Assembly (NCBI GenBank): GCA_903840415.1
Contig: CAIMFY010000102.1
Span: 1 to 64,000 of the forward strand
DNA length: 64,000 nucleotides
Origin: an uncultured Opitutia bacterium
GTDB lineage: Bacteria > Verrucomicrobiota > Verrucomicrobiia > Opitutales > Opitutaceae
Reading direction: 5' to 3'
In this document: positions 25,500-34,501 of the stretch, one piece after another
Position numbering within the stretch: position 1 is the stretch's first letter
How the letters are laid out: every line of letters begins with the position of its first letter
Position numbers and translations under genes: made by a program
The notes under the pieces: model-generated
Told to the model about the DNA's origin: nothing
The model's input: the letters and a program-made list of their open reading frames with translations, nothing else
Database searches by the model: none

Positions 25500-27092
25500 A
25501 TGGCCAAGCGGGCGATCATTCTCGTGGCGCTGGCGGCGACGGTCGCGCTGCCGTTTGCGTTGCGGCCACGCCAGCCGGCGCTCGCTCCGGCCGACGATAC
25601 GGTCGTGATCATCACGCCACACAACGAGGCGATCCGGACGGAATTTGGGCGGGGGTTTCAAGCGTGGTATCGAGCACGCACGAACCGGACGGTAACGGTT
25701 GACTGGCGAGTCGTGGGTGGCACGAGTGATATTACGCGGTTTCTCGAATCGGAATATGTGGCGGCGTTTCGGAATTTATGGACGGGAAAACTTCACCGCG
25801 AATGGAGCGCAGAAGTGCAAGTCGGGTTCGCCGATCCGAAACTGGCGGCGGCGGCACCGGTCGCAGCGCGCGAGGCGAGGGCGGCATTTCTCGCTTCGGA
25901 GGTGAGCTGCGGGATGGATTTGTTTTTCGGCGGTGGCAGCTATGATTTTGTTCGACAGGCGCAGGCAGGGCGCATCGTGCCGTCGCGGGTGCGAAAGACG
26001 CATCCCGAGTGGTTCACGGACGCGATCATTCCGCGGCGTTTCACGGGGGAACAATACTGGGACGACGAAGGTTGCTGGTATGGAAATGTCGTCAGCAGTT
26101 ATGGAATTCTCTACAACGTCGACGCCCTCCAGCGTCTAGGCCTCACGCCGCCGCGTGAATGGAACGATCTTGCGGACCCGCGTTATGCGCGGGCGCTGGC
26201 GCTGTCCGATCCGACAAAGAGCAGCTCGATGGCGAAGGCATTCGAAAACATCATCCAGCAGCAAATGCAGCGACGACTCGCAGCCGTGGGCGCGGCCAAC
26301 GAGGCGCAGGCGGTGCGCGAAGGCTGGGAAGCAGGCATGAAACTTATCCAGTTACTCGCGGCGAATGCGCGCTACTTTACCGACTCGTCGCAAAAACCGC
26401 CGATCGATGTCGCCCAAGGAGATTGTGCAGCCGGCATTTGCATTGATTTCTATGGCCGTGCAGAGGCGGAAGCGGTGGGCCGTCGCGGCGCGACGCGGTT
26501 GGAATTCGTCACGGCGCGCGGTGGCACCGTCAATTCCGTCGATCCGATCGCGGTGCTGCGGGGCGCGCCGCACCGCGAAGTGGCGGAACTGTTTTTGGAA
26601 TACACGCTCACGATGGAGGCGCAGAAACTGTGGAATTTTCGACCCGGCACGCCGGGCGGACCGGAGCGGTTTGCCTTGCGCCGGATGCCCGTGCGGCGGG
26701 ATTTTTATGCACACACCGAGTGGAAATCGCTCCGCAGCGATCCTGAAGCCGATCCGTTTTCCGATCCGAGTCCGTTGATTTACCGACCGGAGTGGACGAG
26801 CGGGTTGTTTCGCGAATTGGCATTTGTGGCGCGGGTGATGTGTCTCGACGCGCACGCCGAACTCGCCACGGCGTGGCGCGCGATCAATGCCGCACCCGAG
26901 CCGGCGAAGGCGCAGGCGATGGCGCGAATGCAGAATGTGGCGGCGGTGGATTACGCGCAGGTCAACGGCGCGATCCGGGCGACGTTGGCGTCGAAAAACC
27001 GTGTCGATGAGGTGAGGTTGGCCAGCACACTCGGGGCGCAGTTTCGGCAACAGTATCGCGACGCGGAAGCGTTGGCGCTCGGAGCAAAATAG
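25500..27092 (+). CDS. Extracellular solute-binding protein (iron(III)-type)
   Basis: The 530-residue protein opens with a signal peptide or anchor (MAKRAIILVALAATVALPFAL). A family-1 binding-protein fold follows: VVIITPHNEAIRTEFGRGF, GTSDITRFLE, DLFFGGGSYDF, then YGILYNVDALQRLGL and WNDLADPRYARALALSDPTKSSS. These segments resemble iron(III) or phosphonate-like binding proteins, although this one is longer than the usual 330-380 because of a C-terminal helical region (about 440-530). It lies 9 bp behind the ABC ATPase gene and ends flush with the next gene on the other strand. The transporter's permease must be encoded elsewhere. Confidence 0.8.
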   Translation: MAKRAIILVALAATVALPFALRPRQPALAPADDTVVIITPHNEAIRTEFGRGFQAWYRARTNRTVTVDWRVVGGTSDITRFLESEYVAAFRNLWTGKLHREWSAEVQVGFADPKLAAAAPVAAREARAAFLASEVSCGMDLFFGGGSYDFVRQAQAGRIVPSRVRKTHPEWFTDAIIPRRFTGEQYWDDEGCWYGNVVSSYGILYNVDALQRLGLTPPREWNDLADPRYARALALSDPTKSSSMAKAFENIIQQQMQRRLAAVGAANEAQAVREGWEAGMKLIQLLAANARYFTDSSQKPPIDVAQGDCAAGICIDFYGRAEAEAVGRRGATRLEFVTARGGTVNSVDPIAVLRGAPHREVAELFLEYTLTMEAQKLWNFRPGTPGGPERFALRRMPVRRDFYAHTEWKSLRSDPEADPFSDPSPLIYRPEWTSGLFRELAFVARVMCLDAHAELATAWRAINAAPEPAKAQAMARMQNVAAVDYAQVNGAIRATLASKNRVDEVRLASTLGAQFRQQYRDAEALALGAK

Positions 27093-27551
27093 TCAGGCCG
27101 GCGGCGCGGCGCGGCGGTAGGCGTCGGGATCGCGTTTCTCCATGTGTCGATCGGCGTGCCCGAGCGGAGTGAAGCCAAACTGTGAGTAGAGCCCGTGGGC
27201 ATCTTGGGTGACGAGGTGCTGACGACGGAGATTTTGGAGACGGGGATGGGTGGAGTAGGCGCGCAGGGCGGCCTTGGCGAGGCCGTGGCCGCGATGGGCT
27301 TCGAGCACGTAAACGTCGCACAAGTAGGCGAAAGTCGTGAAATCAGTGATCACTCGAACGAGACCGACTTGCGCACCGGCAGGATCGTAAATTCCAAGGC
27401 AAAGCGAATGCGCGAGCGAGCGGGCGACAACGTCGCGCGGAATACCGGCGGCCCAATAACTGCGACTGAGAAACGCGTGCACCGCGTCGACATCCAGTCG
27501 CGCCGAATCGTCGGAGATGAGGTAGGCGGCGTGGCGGAGTTCGTGGGGCAT
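27093..27551 (-). CDS. GNAT family acetyltransferase
   Basis: The 152-residue protein fits the GNAT fold. GLVRVITDFTTFAYLCDVYVLEAHRGHGLAKAAL holds strands 4-5 and the acetyl-CoA pyrophosphate loop (R-G-H-G-L-A). LYSQFGFTPLG is the usual late strand and aromatic block. The acceptor substrate is unknown. It is 48 bp downstream of rpe on the same strand, and its stop abuts the stop of the convergent binding-protein gene. Confidence 0.85.
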   Translation of the reverse strand: MPHELRHAAYLISDDSARLDVDAVHAFLSRSYWAAGIPRDVVARSLAHSLCLGIYDPAGAQVGLVRVITDFTTFAYLCDVYVLEAHRGHGLAKAALRAYSTHPRLQNLRRQHLVTQDAHGLYSQFGFTPLGHADRHMEKRDPDAYRRAAPPA

Positions 27552-27599
27552 GGCGCGCGGGTCGGATCAAATTCCGCCAAGTCGGACGTGAGCTCCAGC

Positions 27600-28265
27600 C
27601 TACAGTTTCGCGAAAGCGGCGACGAAGGCGGACTTGTCGGGTGCTTTGAAAAAAGAGGTGCCGGCGACGAAAGTATCCGCACCGGCGGTGCGGCACTCGG
27701 CAGCAGTGGCGACGTCGATTCCACCATCGACTTCGAGGCGAAAATTCAACTCGCGGGCGGTGCGCCAGTCGCGGAGTTGGGAAATCTTCGGCAGCATGTC
27801 GCGGCGGAAACTTTGCCCACCGAAGCCAGGTTGCACCGTCATCACGAGCACGAGATCGACGAGGGGTAGAAATCTTTCGACGGCGCGCGCCGGTGTGCCA
27901 GGGTTGAGGACGATACCGCATTGGCACCCGAGAGCACGGATGCGGGCGAGGGTGGCGGCATGATCGTAGTCAGGCTCAATGTGGATGCTGATAAGATTGG
28001 CACCGGCTTTCGCGAACGGTTCGATGTAATGGTGCGGTTCGCTGAGCATCAAGTGCGTGTCGAAGAAAAGCTTGGAGCCGGCGCGGCGGAGGGCGGCGAG
28101 AGTCTCAGGGCCGAAGGAAAGGTTCGGCACAAAATGGCCATCCATGATGTCGCAGTGCAGCCATGGCAGACGCAGTTCATCGACGATGCGAGCGCTGGCG
28201 GCGAGGTTCGCGTGGTCGCCGGCAAGGAGCGACGGATTGAGGAGCGGGGCGGGCGGCGGAGGCAT
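27600..28265 (-). CDS. rpe: Ribulose-phosphate 3-epimerase
   Basis: The 221-residue TIM-barrel enzyme interconverts ribulose-5-phosphate and xylulose-5-phosphate in the pentose phosphate pathway. Metal and catalytic residues appear in LHCDIMDGHFVPNLSFG, FDTHLMLSEP, VLVMTVQPGFGGQSF and LEVDGGID; the final phosphate loop is ADTFVAGTSFFKA. The gene follows the LptE-like gene by 60 bp. Confidence 0.95.
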   Translation of the reverse strand: MPPPPAPLLNPSLLAGDHANLAASARIVDELRLPWLHCDIMDGHFVPNLSFGPETLAALRRAGSKLFFDTHLMLSEPHHYIEPFAKAGANLISIHIEPDYDHAATLARIRALGCQCGIVLNPGTPARAVERFLPLVDLVLVMTVQPGFGGQSFRRDMLPKISQLRDWRTARELNFRLEVDGGIDVATAAECRTAGADTFVAGTSFFKAPDKSAFVAAFAKL

Positions 28266-28325
28266 GGTCTGAGGCGAACTGAATTTTGCGCTGAGTCAGG
28301 AATGACAAACCAAAACCGCAGAGCG

Positions 28326-28865
28326 CTACCACACGTCAAGGGCGGCGTGAGTGAGTTTCGCAGCGAGGGCGTCGGCGAGAAGCGGGAGCGTCTGAAATTC
28401 GTTCTGGACCTGGCCGCTGTCGGTGAACGCCTCGCGTTGGACGCTAATCGGCCGCCGATCGAAGAGATCTTTTCCGGCGCGATTGTCGTGGAGCGTGGCG
28501 GTGGCACCGAGCGTGAGATTGAACTTACGCGCGAGGCCCGTGTCGTTTTCGCGCACCGAGGCGACATCGCGGTGGTAGTCAATCAGCACGACTGTGAGGG
28601 TCGCTTCGGCGGCCTCGGGCGAGTTTGCCAGCACAACGCGAGCGTCGTGAGCGAAGGCTTCGCGCACCTGAGTGCTGACGATTTCACGCACTTGCGGCAG
28701 GGGTGTTTTGTTTTCCACTGGTGCCACGTAGAGCGTGTGAAATGGCAGTTTCACCTCGGTGCCCAATTGGTAGTGCGAACAGCCCGTGCAGAGGACGAAG
28801 GTGACCAGCGACCAGAGGCGTGACCGGAGAGATCGCAAGCCGGACAATTTAACCGTGAAGTTCAC
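28326..28865 (-). CDS. lptE: LptE-like outer-membrane lipoprotein
   Basis: The 179-residue protein has a lipoprotein signal ending in VLCTGC, so Cys28 or a nearby Cys is lipidated. The mature part (LPFHTLYVAPVENKTPLPQVREIVSTQVREAF) matches the LptE/RlpB pattern, in which the lipoprotein plugs LptD and helps insert LPS in the outer membrane. The gene starts with GTG 9 bp after the BamD-like gene, so the two envelope-assembly genes are co-transcribed. Confidence 0.75.
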   Translation of the reverse strand: MNFTVKLSGLRSLRSRLWSLVTFVLCTGCSHYQLGTEVKLPFHTLYVAPVENKTPLPQVREIVSTQVREAFAHDARVVLANSPEAAEATLTVVLIDYHRDVASVRENDTGLARKFNLTLGATATLHDNRAGKDLFDRRPISVQREAFTDSGQVQNEFQTLPLLADALAAKLTHAALDVW

Positions 28866-28874
28866 GGCGCGGGT

Positions 28875-29942
28875 TTAGAACAACCAGAAACGCTTTTTCT
28901 TGGGCTGCGCATCTCCCGGCGCCCGACCCTCGGGGGCGATGGACTTGCCGGTGGCTTTCGCTTCGACGTCAGCGAGGCGGAGCTTGGCCCGCTTGGCGAC
29001 TTCGGACTCGGGATAGGAAGTGATGGCCTCGTTATAAAAGACCTTCGCGGCGGTGAAGTTGTTGCGCTTGTAGAAATAGAAGTCGCCGATCTTCATTTTG
29101 CTTTCGGCGAGCATCGTTTTCATTTTGTCCAAGCCCTTTTCGGCGGCGACGACGTTGGCGTCGCTCGGGAAAAGGAGCATGAAATCCGTGAAGTAGGTGA
29201 TCGATTCCTTGGTCGAGGCTTGGTCGTAGTAGGGACCGTCGACAAGGCTGGCATGGGCCTGCGCGAGCTTCAGATAGGCGTCGGGCGCTAGGAGGCTTTG
29301 CGAATAATTGTTAATCATCCGATCTAGGGCATCCATTTCGTCTTCGGGCTGCTTCAACACTTGGTGACCGTGCGCGATGTTCATCAGCGCGAGCGGTGCG
29401 TAGTCGCTGAACGGCGCGTTCGCGAGAATGGTCTCGAAATACTCGACCGCTTTGTCGCGGCTGACGAAACCAGGGAGGAGTCCGTAAAACATCCGGCCGC
29501 GGGCGCCGTCGAGCAGAGCGCTGGCGATCCGGTATTGCTCACCAATGATCTCGTTGAAGCGCTTGGTGTTTGGGTAGCGGCTGATGATCTGCTGAAAATT
29601 TTCGAAGGCCTTGTTGTATTCCTTGCGGACCACCTGGAGCTTGGCCGTGCGGTAAAACGCCTCGGGCGCGTAGATCGAGTTGGGATAGCGTTTGGTGATC
29701 GCGGTGTAGACCTTGATCGCGGAACGGTTGCTGCCCTTGTCCTCGTCGGTGCGGGCCTCGTTCATCAGGTCGAGCGCCTTGCGACCCTCGGGGCCAGCGA
29801 GACCGGAGAGGGCGCCGCCTTCGACGCGCCAGCCGGTTTCACGGCTCCAAACCAGATCGGCGCGCGCAGTGGTGCCGAGCCACCAGAGACTGGCAACGAG
29901 GGCAAAAAGGAGTCGGGTAACGCGGGCGGAAAATGGTCGCAT
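28875..29942 (-). CDS. bamD: BamD/YfiO-like TPR outer-membrane assembly protein
   Basis: This 355-residue secreted protein has a signal peptide (LLFALVASLWWLGTTARA) and at least five TPR-like repeats, such as SAIKVYTAITKRYPNSIYAPEAFYRTAKLQ, KAFENFQQIISRYPNTKRFNEI and AAKVFYNEAITSYPESEVAKRAKLR. Such repeats are typical of BamD and YbgF. A Lys-rich tail ends the protein. There is no evident lipobox cysteine, unlike classical BamD. It lies between fabH and the LptE-like gene. Confidence 0.7.
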   Translation of the reverse strand: MRPFSARVTRLLFALVASLWWLGTTARADLVWSRETGWRVEGGALSGLAGPEGRKALDLMNEARTDEDKGSNRSAIKVYTAITKRYPNSIYAPEAFYRTAKLQVVRKEYNKAFENFQQIISRYPNTKRFNEIIGEQYRIASALLDGARGRMFYGLLPGFVSRDKAVEYFETILANAPFSDYAPLALMNIAHGHQVLKQPEDEMDALDRMINNYSQSLLAPDAYLKLAQAHASLVDGPYYDQASTKESITYFTDFMLLFPSDANVVAAEKGLDKMKTMLAESKMKIGDFYFYKRNNFTAAKVFYNEAITSYPESEVAKRAKLRLADVEAKATGKSIAPEGRAPGDAQPKKKRFWLF

Positions 29943-29954
29943 CGAAAAAATGGT

Positions 29955-30947
29955 TCACCAGCGAATCAGGGCGCTTCCGTAGGTCAAGCCCGCCCCAAAC
30001 GCCACGAGCAGCGTGAGGTCGCCAGCCTGGATGCGACCCGAACGCCGGGCTTCGTCGAGCGCGATCGGAATGGAGGCGGCGGAGGTGTTGCCGTAGCGGT
30101 CGACGTTGACGAAGAAGCGATCCATCGGAAGCTCGAGGTATTGGGAAATCGCCTCTATGATACGGAGGTTGGCCTGATGCGGAATCACGAGCGAAATCTG
30201 ATCCGCGCGGAGGTGGTGTTGTTCCAATATATCCCGCGCTGCCTCGTCCATGACGCGCACCGCGAGCTTAAACACTTCCTTGCCCTTCATCTTCATGAAG
30301 TGGCCGCCGGCCGTGATCGAATCCGGCGTGGCGGGCGCGGCGCTGCCGCCGCCAGGGATGCACAACAGGTCAGCGCTTTCGCCCATCGCACCGAGTTTTG
30401 TGCCAAGTAGGCCCACACCCGGTTGTTCGGAAAGTCCGACGACGATTGCCCCGGCGCCGTCACCGAAGAGGACGCAAGTGGTGCGATCATTCCAGTCGAC
30501 GACGGACGAGAGTCTTTCCACTCCGACGACGAGCGCCTTGTGGTAGCGGCCGGAGGTGAGCATCGCGCACGCGGTGTCCAGCGCGTAGATGAAACCGGAG
30601 CAGGCCGCGTTGAGATCGAAACACGCGGTCGCACTAGGCAGGCCGAGCTTGCGCTGCATCAGGCACGCCGCGGCTGGCATCGGCATGTCGGGGGTAAACG
30701 TAGCGACGACGAGCAGGTCGATCTCAGATGGGCTGACGCCGGCGGCATCCAGTGCGCGGCGGGCAGCGGCCGCACCCATGTCGGAGGTGTTTTCGTTGGG
30801 CCCGGCGATCCGGCGTTCGCGGATGCCGCTGCGGGTGCGAATCCACTCGTCGGAGGTTTCGACCGTGCGGGAGAGTTCTTCGTTAGTGACGACGCGCTCA
30901 GGAGCGTAGGAGCCGGTGCCGAGAATGACCGTAGAGCGCAATGTCAT
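29955..30947 (-). CDS. fabH: Beta-ketoacyl-ACP synthase III
   Basis: The 330-residue condensing enzyme starts fatty acid synthesis by joining acetyl-CoA to malonyl-ACP. The catalytic triad is visible: Cys116 in [12 protein letters not shown], His in [13 protein letters not shown] and Asn in [10 protein letters not shown]. The length and the end motif [16 protein letters not shown] are standard. It sits 25 bp after plsX, the common plsX-fabH arrangement. Confidence 0.96.
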   Translation of the reverse strand: MTLRSTVILGTGSYAPERVVTNEELSRTVETSDEWIRTRSGIRERRIAGPNENTSDMGAAAARRALDAAGVSPSEIDLLVVATFTPDMPMPAAACLMQRKLGLPSATACFDLNAACSGFIYALDTACAMLTSGRYHKALVVGVERLSSVVDWNDRTTCVLFGDGAGAIVVGLSEQPGVGLLGTKLGAMGESADLLCIPGGGSAAPATPDSITAGGHFMKMKGKEVFKLAVRVMDEAARDILEQHHLRADQISLVIPHQANLRIIEAISQYLELPMDRFFVNVDRYGNTSAASIPIALDEARRSGRIQAGDLTLLVAFGAGLTYGSALIRW

Positions 30948-30972
30948 GCAGTAAAGTGGGCGAGACAGTGGG

Positions 30973-32031
30973 TCAGGCGGCGCCGGATTCGCCGATAACG
31001 TCGTTGGCGCGGGCGATGTCGGTGATGATGCGCTGGTTCATGTCGGCCTTGATCATAAGACCGGCAGCGAGGATCGCGTTCTTGATGGCGTGGCGGTTCG
31101 AGGAACCGTGCGCCTTGAGGATGTTGCCGTTGAGACCGAGAAGTGGGGCGCCGCCGTAGCGCTCGGGGTTGATGCGCTCCTTTAGCGCGTTGAACGCGCC
31201 TTTCGAGAGCAGGGCACCAGTCGCCCGCATGGGGTTCGACTGGAGTTCCTCACGCAGCATATTCGAGAAGAACCGCACGAGCGATTCCCAGCTTTTGAGC
31301 ATAATGTTGCCGACAAAACCATCGCAGACGACAACGTCGACGTGTTCGGCAAAAACGTGAAAGCCTTCGATCGGGCCGGCGTAGTTGATGATGCCGTCGA
31401 TACGGCGCAGCAGGAGGTTGGTCTCGGTGATGAGCGCGTTGCCTTTGCCGTCCTCGGTGCCAATGGTCATCAGCCCGACGCGCGGTTTGGCCACCCCGAG
31501 CATCACGCGGCAATAGTGGCTGCCGAGAATGGCGTTGTGGACCAGATGCTCGGGCTTCGAGTCGGGATTCGCGCCGGCATCAATAAGCACGAATTGGCCG
31601 CCTTCGCGCGGGCACACCGCCGCGAGGGCGGGACGGGCGATGCCTTCCATGGGTCGGAGCCGCAACGTGCCGCACGCCATCAGGGCGCCGGTATTGCCGC
31701 AACTGACCACCACGCCGGCCTCGCCGCTCTTCACGAGTTCGACGGCCCGGACCATCGAGGCGTCTTTTTTCTTTTTCAGCGCGTTGAGCGGCTTGTCCTC
31801 CATCGTGATCACTTCGGAGGCGTGAAACACCGAGAGCCTCTCGTTGCGGCTCAGTCCCGCTTGGGAGATCAGCGGCTTTAGCACCGCTTCGTCGCCGACG
31901 AGCGTGATCGGGTTGAGCGCGCTGTGCTGGTGCAGGGCAAGTTTGAGCGCAGCAACCACCTCGGACGGACCGAGGTCGCCACCCATGGCATCGACTGCAA
32001 TGCGCCCGATGGCGCCGGAAGATGTGACCAT
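30973..32031 (-). CDS. plsX: Phosphate acyltransferase PlsX
   Basis: The 352-residue enzyme makes acyl-phosphate from acyl-ACP for phospholipid synthesis. Family motifs include [16 protein letters not shown] near the N-terminus, [30 protein letters not shown] and [17 protein letters not shown]. It lies between rpmF (34 bp upstream) and fabH, the conserved rpmF-plsX-fabH order. Confidence 0.96.
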   Translation of the reverse strand: MVTSSGAIGRIAVDAMGGDLGPSEVVAALKLALHQHSALNPITLVGDEAVLKPLISQAGLSRNERLSVFHASEVITMEDKPLNALKKKKDASMVRAVELVKSGEAGVVVSCGNTGALMACGTLRLRPMEGIARPALAAVCPREGGQFVLIDAGANPDSKPEHLVHNAILGSHYCRVMLGVAKPRVGLMTIGTEDGKGNALITETNLLLRRIDGIINYAGPIEGFHVFAEHVDVVVCDGFVGNIMLKSWESLVRFFSNMLREELQSNPMRATGALLSKGAFNALKERINPERYGGAPLLGLNGNILKAHGSSNRHAIKNAILAAGLMIKADMNQRIITDIARANDVIGESGAA

Positions 32032-32065
32032 CGCTCGGATGGCGAAATTCAGGAACCCCGCGGAC

Positions 32066-32245
32066 TCAGACCTCGACGTTGAGGATCTGGCGGCCGCGAT
32101 ACATGCCGTTCTTGGGATTCACGCGATGGGGGCGGAAAGCGCTGCCATCCGTCGGATCCTTGGCGAACTCAGGAGCGATAAAAGCATTGCCGGCACGGCG
32201 GTTAGCGCTGCGGCGTTTGGACTGTTTGCGTTTCGGATTGGCCAT
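32066..32245 (-). CDS. rpmF: Ribosomal protein bL32, cysteine-free form
   Basis: This 59-residue ribosomal protein begins MANPKRKQSKRRSANRR and ends GMYRGRQILNVEV. Many bL32 proteins have two CxxC pairs binding zinc. Here the positions read RPHRVNPKNGMYRGR and contain no cysteine, so it is the zinc-independent form. The position directly before plsX is conserved across bacteria and confirms the call. Confidence 0.93.
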   Translation of the reverse strand: MANPKRKQSKRRSANRRAGNAFIAPEFAKDPTDGSAFRPHRVNPKNGMYRGRQILNVEV

Positions 32246-32361
32246 GGGAGTGAGTGTGTCGGAGTGCGGGCAACGGTTGGCCGAGGCTCGCGGGAGTTGT
32301 GAAAGGGTCGGAGTAAAGAGCGAGGGAATGGCGCGTCAAGCGTCATAATCGCCGCGCGTTT

Positions 32362-33375
32362 TCAGAGGTAAAAAACGACGGCGAGCACTGCCGCCATCGC
32401 CAGCCGGTAATAGGCGAAGACAGCAAGCCCGTGACGGGTCAGCCAGCCGACCAGCCAGCGCACGCACAGGGCCGCGACGACGGCGGCCACAATCGCGCCG
32501 AGCAACACATGCGGCCACCCGAACACTTGAATCATCGCGGCGCCGTGCGTGACACTCTTCAAGAGCGTCGCCGCCGTGAGCGTGAGGAAGCCGAGCAGAA
32601 AACTGAATTCCGCCGCCCGTTTCGGATCGAGGCCCGCGAAATAGCCGCCCACAATGGTCGTCATCGAGCGGCTCATACCGGGCCAGAGCGCGAGCACTTG
32701 CAACGCACCAATGCCGGCGGCGTGATGCGGCGGCATGTGATCCAGACCGTCGTCCGCTGGGCTGACCTTGTAGTTTCGCCGCCGCCAACTTTCGGCGTAG
32801 AGCATCAGGCCCGCGCCCAAGACCTGGGCGATGATCACGATGCCAACGGAAAACAACTTTGCGTCGATCCAATTTTTAAGCGCCAAGCCGACAACGGCCG
32901 CCGGGATGAAGGCAATGATGAGGTTGATGAGCAACCGCCGGCCGGCCGGATCGCGTCCGATCAGCCCGAGCACGAGCGAGACCAACTGCGGCCAGTAAAG
33001 CAGCGCCACCGCGGCGATCGCGCCGAACTGAATGACGACGTTGTAGGTGTCCGCGGCGAGTTTGAGGGTCAGCGGTTCACCCTGTGGTTGCTGCGTGGAA
33101 GGCCGGTGATACCACAGCGGCTGGCCGTCGCGACCGATGAGTGGCGCTTCCGTTTCGAGGCCCAGCACGCGCGATGCAATAACGAGATGTCCCGTGGAGG
33201 AAACCGGCAGAAATTCGGTCACGCCCTCGACCACGCCGAGCACAACGGCATCGACGATGCTAAGTTCGGCAGCCGGCGCTGCCGGGGCGGAATTGGGCCG
33301 CGCGACGCTCGGCTGGGCAAGCGCCAACGACGCGGAGACGGCGAGAATGGCAACGGCAGAGAACAGGGAACGCAC
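32362..33375 (-). CDS. uppP: Undecaprenyl-diphosphatase (BacA/UppP)
   Basis: The 337-residue membrane enzyme recycles the undecaprenyl carrier lipid for peptidoglycan synthesis. The first signature is VVEGVTEFLPVSSTGHLVIA and the second is WPGMSRSMTTIVGGYFAGL with the PGxSRS-like catalytic segment. A cleavable-looking N-terminal segment of about 25 residues (LFSAVAILAVSASLALAQ) and a loop insert near 75-100 make it longer than the usual 265-280 residues. The start is GTG. It is divergent from trpD. Confidence 0.92.
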   Translation of the reverse strand: MRSLFSAVAILAVSASLALAQPSVARPNSAPAAPAAELSIVDAVVLGVVEGVTEFLPVSSTGHLVIASRVLGLETEAPLIGRDGQPLWYHRPSTQQPQGEPLTLKLAADTYNVVIQFGAIAAVALLYWPQLVSLVLGLIGRDPAGRRLLINLIIAFIPAAVVGLALKNWIDAKLFSVGIVIIAQVLGAGLMLYAESWRRRNYKVSPADDGLDHMPPHHAAGIGALQVLALWPGMSRSMTTIVGGYFAGLDPKRAAEFSFLLGFLTLTAATLLKSVTHGAAMIQVFGWPHVLLGAIVAAVVAALCVRWLVGWLTRHGLAVFAYYRLAMAAVLAVVFYL

Positions 33376-33454
33376 ACGGTCTTGCTTTCAGTTTTGCATC
33401 GACTGAGCAATTTTATTTGCGGAGCGCGGCGGCCCCGGCTCACTCAGTGCGCCG

Positions 33455-34501
33455 ATGTCACCGCTTGCCGACTTCACCGCCCAACTCGCCGCAGGCCGTG
33501 ATCTCGCTCCGGCCGATATTGAGTTCGTCGCGGCGGCCCTAGCTGCGACTGCGGAATCGGATGAGGGCAAGGCAGCGTTCCTGACCGCGCTAGCAGTGAA
33601 AGGAGAAACGGCCACCGAAGTCGCGGGTTTTGCGACGGCGTTTCGGGCGCGCGCACTGAATCCCGGTGTAGAGGCGTGGGCGCCGCGTGCGATCGACATC
33701 GTCGGCACAGGCGGCGATCACGCGGGCGGCTTCAACATCTCGAGTCTCGTCGTGCTCGTCCTCGCGAGCGCCGGCGTGACGGTGATGAAGCACGGCAACC
33801 GTGGCATCACCTCGAAATGCGGCAGCGCCGACTTGCTCGCGGCGCTCGGCGTGGATCTCGAGGCGCCGCCGGAAAAACTGCGGCGGGCGCTCGATGAACT
33901 CGGCTTCGTCTTTTTTTTCGCGCCGGCGTATCATCCGACTTTCAAACACATCGCCCCGGTCCGCAAGGCGCTCGCAGCCCGAGGCCAGCGGACGATCTTC
34001 AACATCCTCGGACCGCTGATCAATCCGGGCCGGCCGGCGCACCTCCTGTTGGGCGTCTTTGCGGAAGCGTGGGTGGACACACTCGCCACGGCGCTCGATT
34101 CGCTCGGCACGCAAGCCGGACTTGCAGCACACGGCGTGATCGCGCCGGGTCGCGGTATTGATGAACTGACCACCGCGACAATGAACCGCGTGCAGGGATT
34201 TGGCCGCCTGCGCGACACCCGCGAGGAGTGGCGAGCGAGCGATTTCGGCCTCGCGCCAGCCCCATTCGAGGACCTCGTCGGCGGCGATCTCATGGCCAAC
34301 CTGACGATCGTCGATGCATTGCTCGCGGGCCGTGGTCCCGCGGGATTGGTCGACACCATCGTGCTCAACACCGCCGTCGCGTTGTGGATCGTCGGCCGGA
34401 CGGCGTCGGTTCGCGAAGGCGTGCCGCTTGCGCGGGAATTGCTGATCGGTGGCGCGGTGAAAAGGAAGATCGAGGCGACACGGGAATTTTATCACTCATG
34501 A
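33455..34501 (+). CDS. trpD: Anthranilate phosphoribosyltransferase
   Basis: The 348-residue enzyme couples anthranilate to PRPP in tryptophan synthesis. IDIVGTGGDHAGGFNISS is the PRPP loop; KHGNRGITSKCGSADLLAALG is the conserved phosphate/anthranilate block, with GIT where SVS is commoner. NILGPLINPGRPAHLLLGVF completes the signature. Its stop overlaps the ATG of glmM. No other trp genes are in the window. Confidence 0.93.
   Translation: MSPLADFTAQLAAGRDLAPADIEFVAAALAATAESDEGKAAFLTALAVKGETATEVAGFATAFRARALNPGVEAWAPRAIDIVGTGGDHAGGFNISSLVVLVLASAGVTVMKHGNRGITSKCGSADLLAALGVDLEAPPEKLRRALDELGFVFFFAPAYHPTFKHIAPVRKALAARGQRTIFNILGPLINPGRPAHLLLGVFAEAWVDTLATALDSLGTQAGLAAHGVIAPGRGIDELTTATMNRVQGFGRLRDTREEWRASDFGLAPAPFEDLVGGDLMANLTIVDALLAGRGPAGLVDTIVLNTAVALWIVGRTASVREGVPLARELLIGGAVKRKIEATREFYHS

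Noticed and set aside
32431-33501. Open frame of about 356 codons on the plus strand over uppP
   Set aside because: Antisense to a clear UppP; composition is dominated by Arg, Gln and His with no domain.
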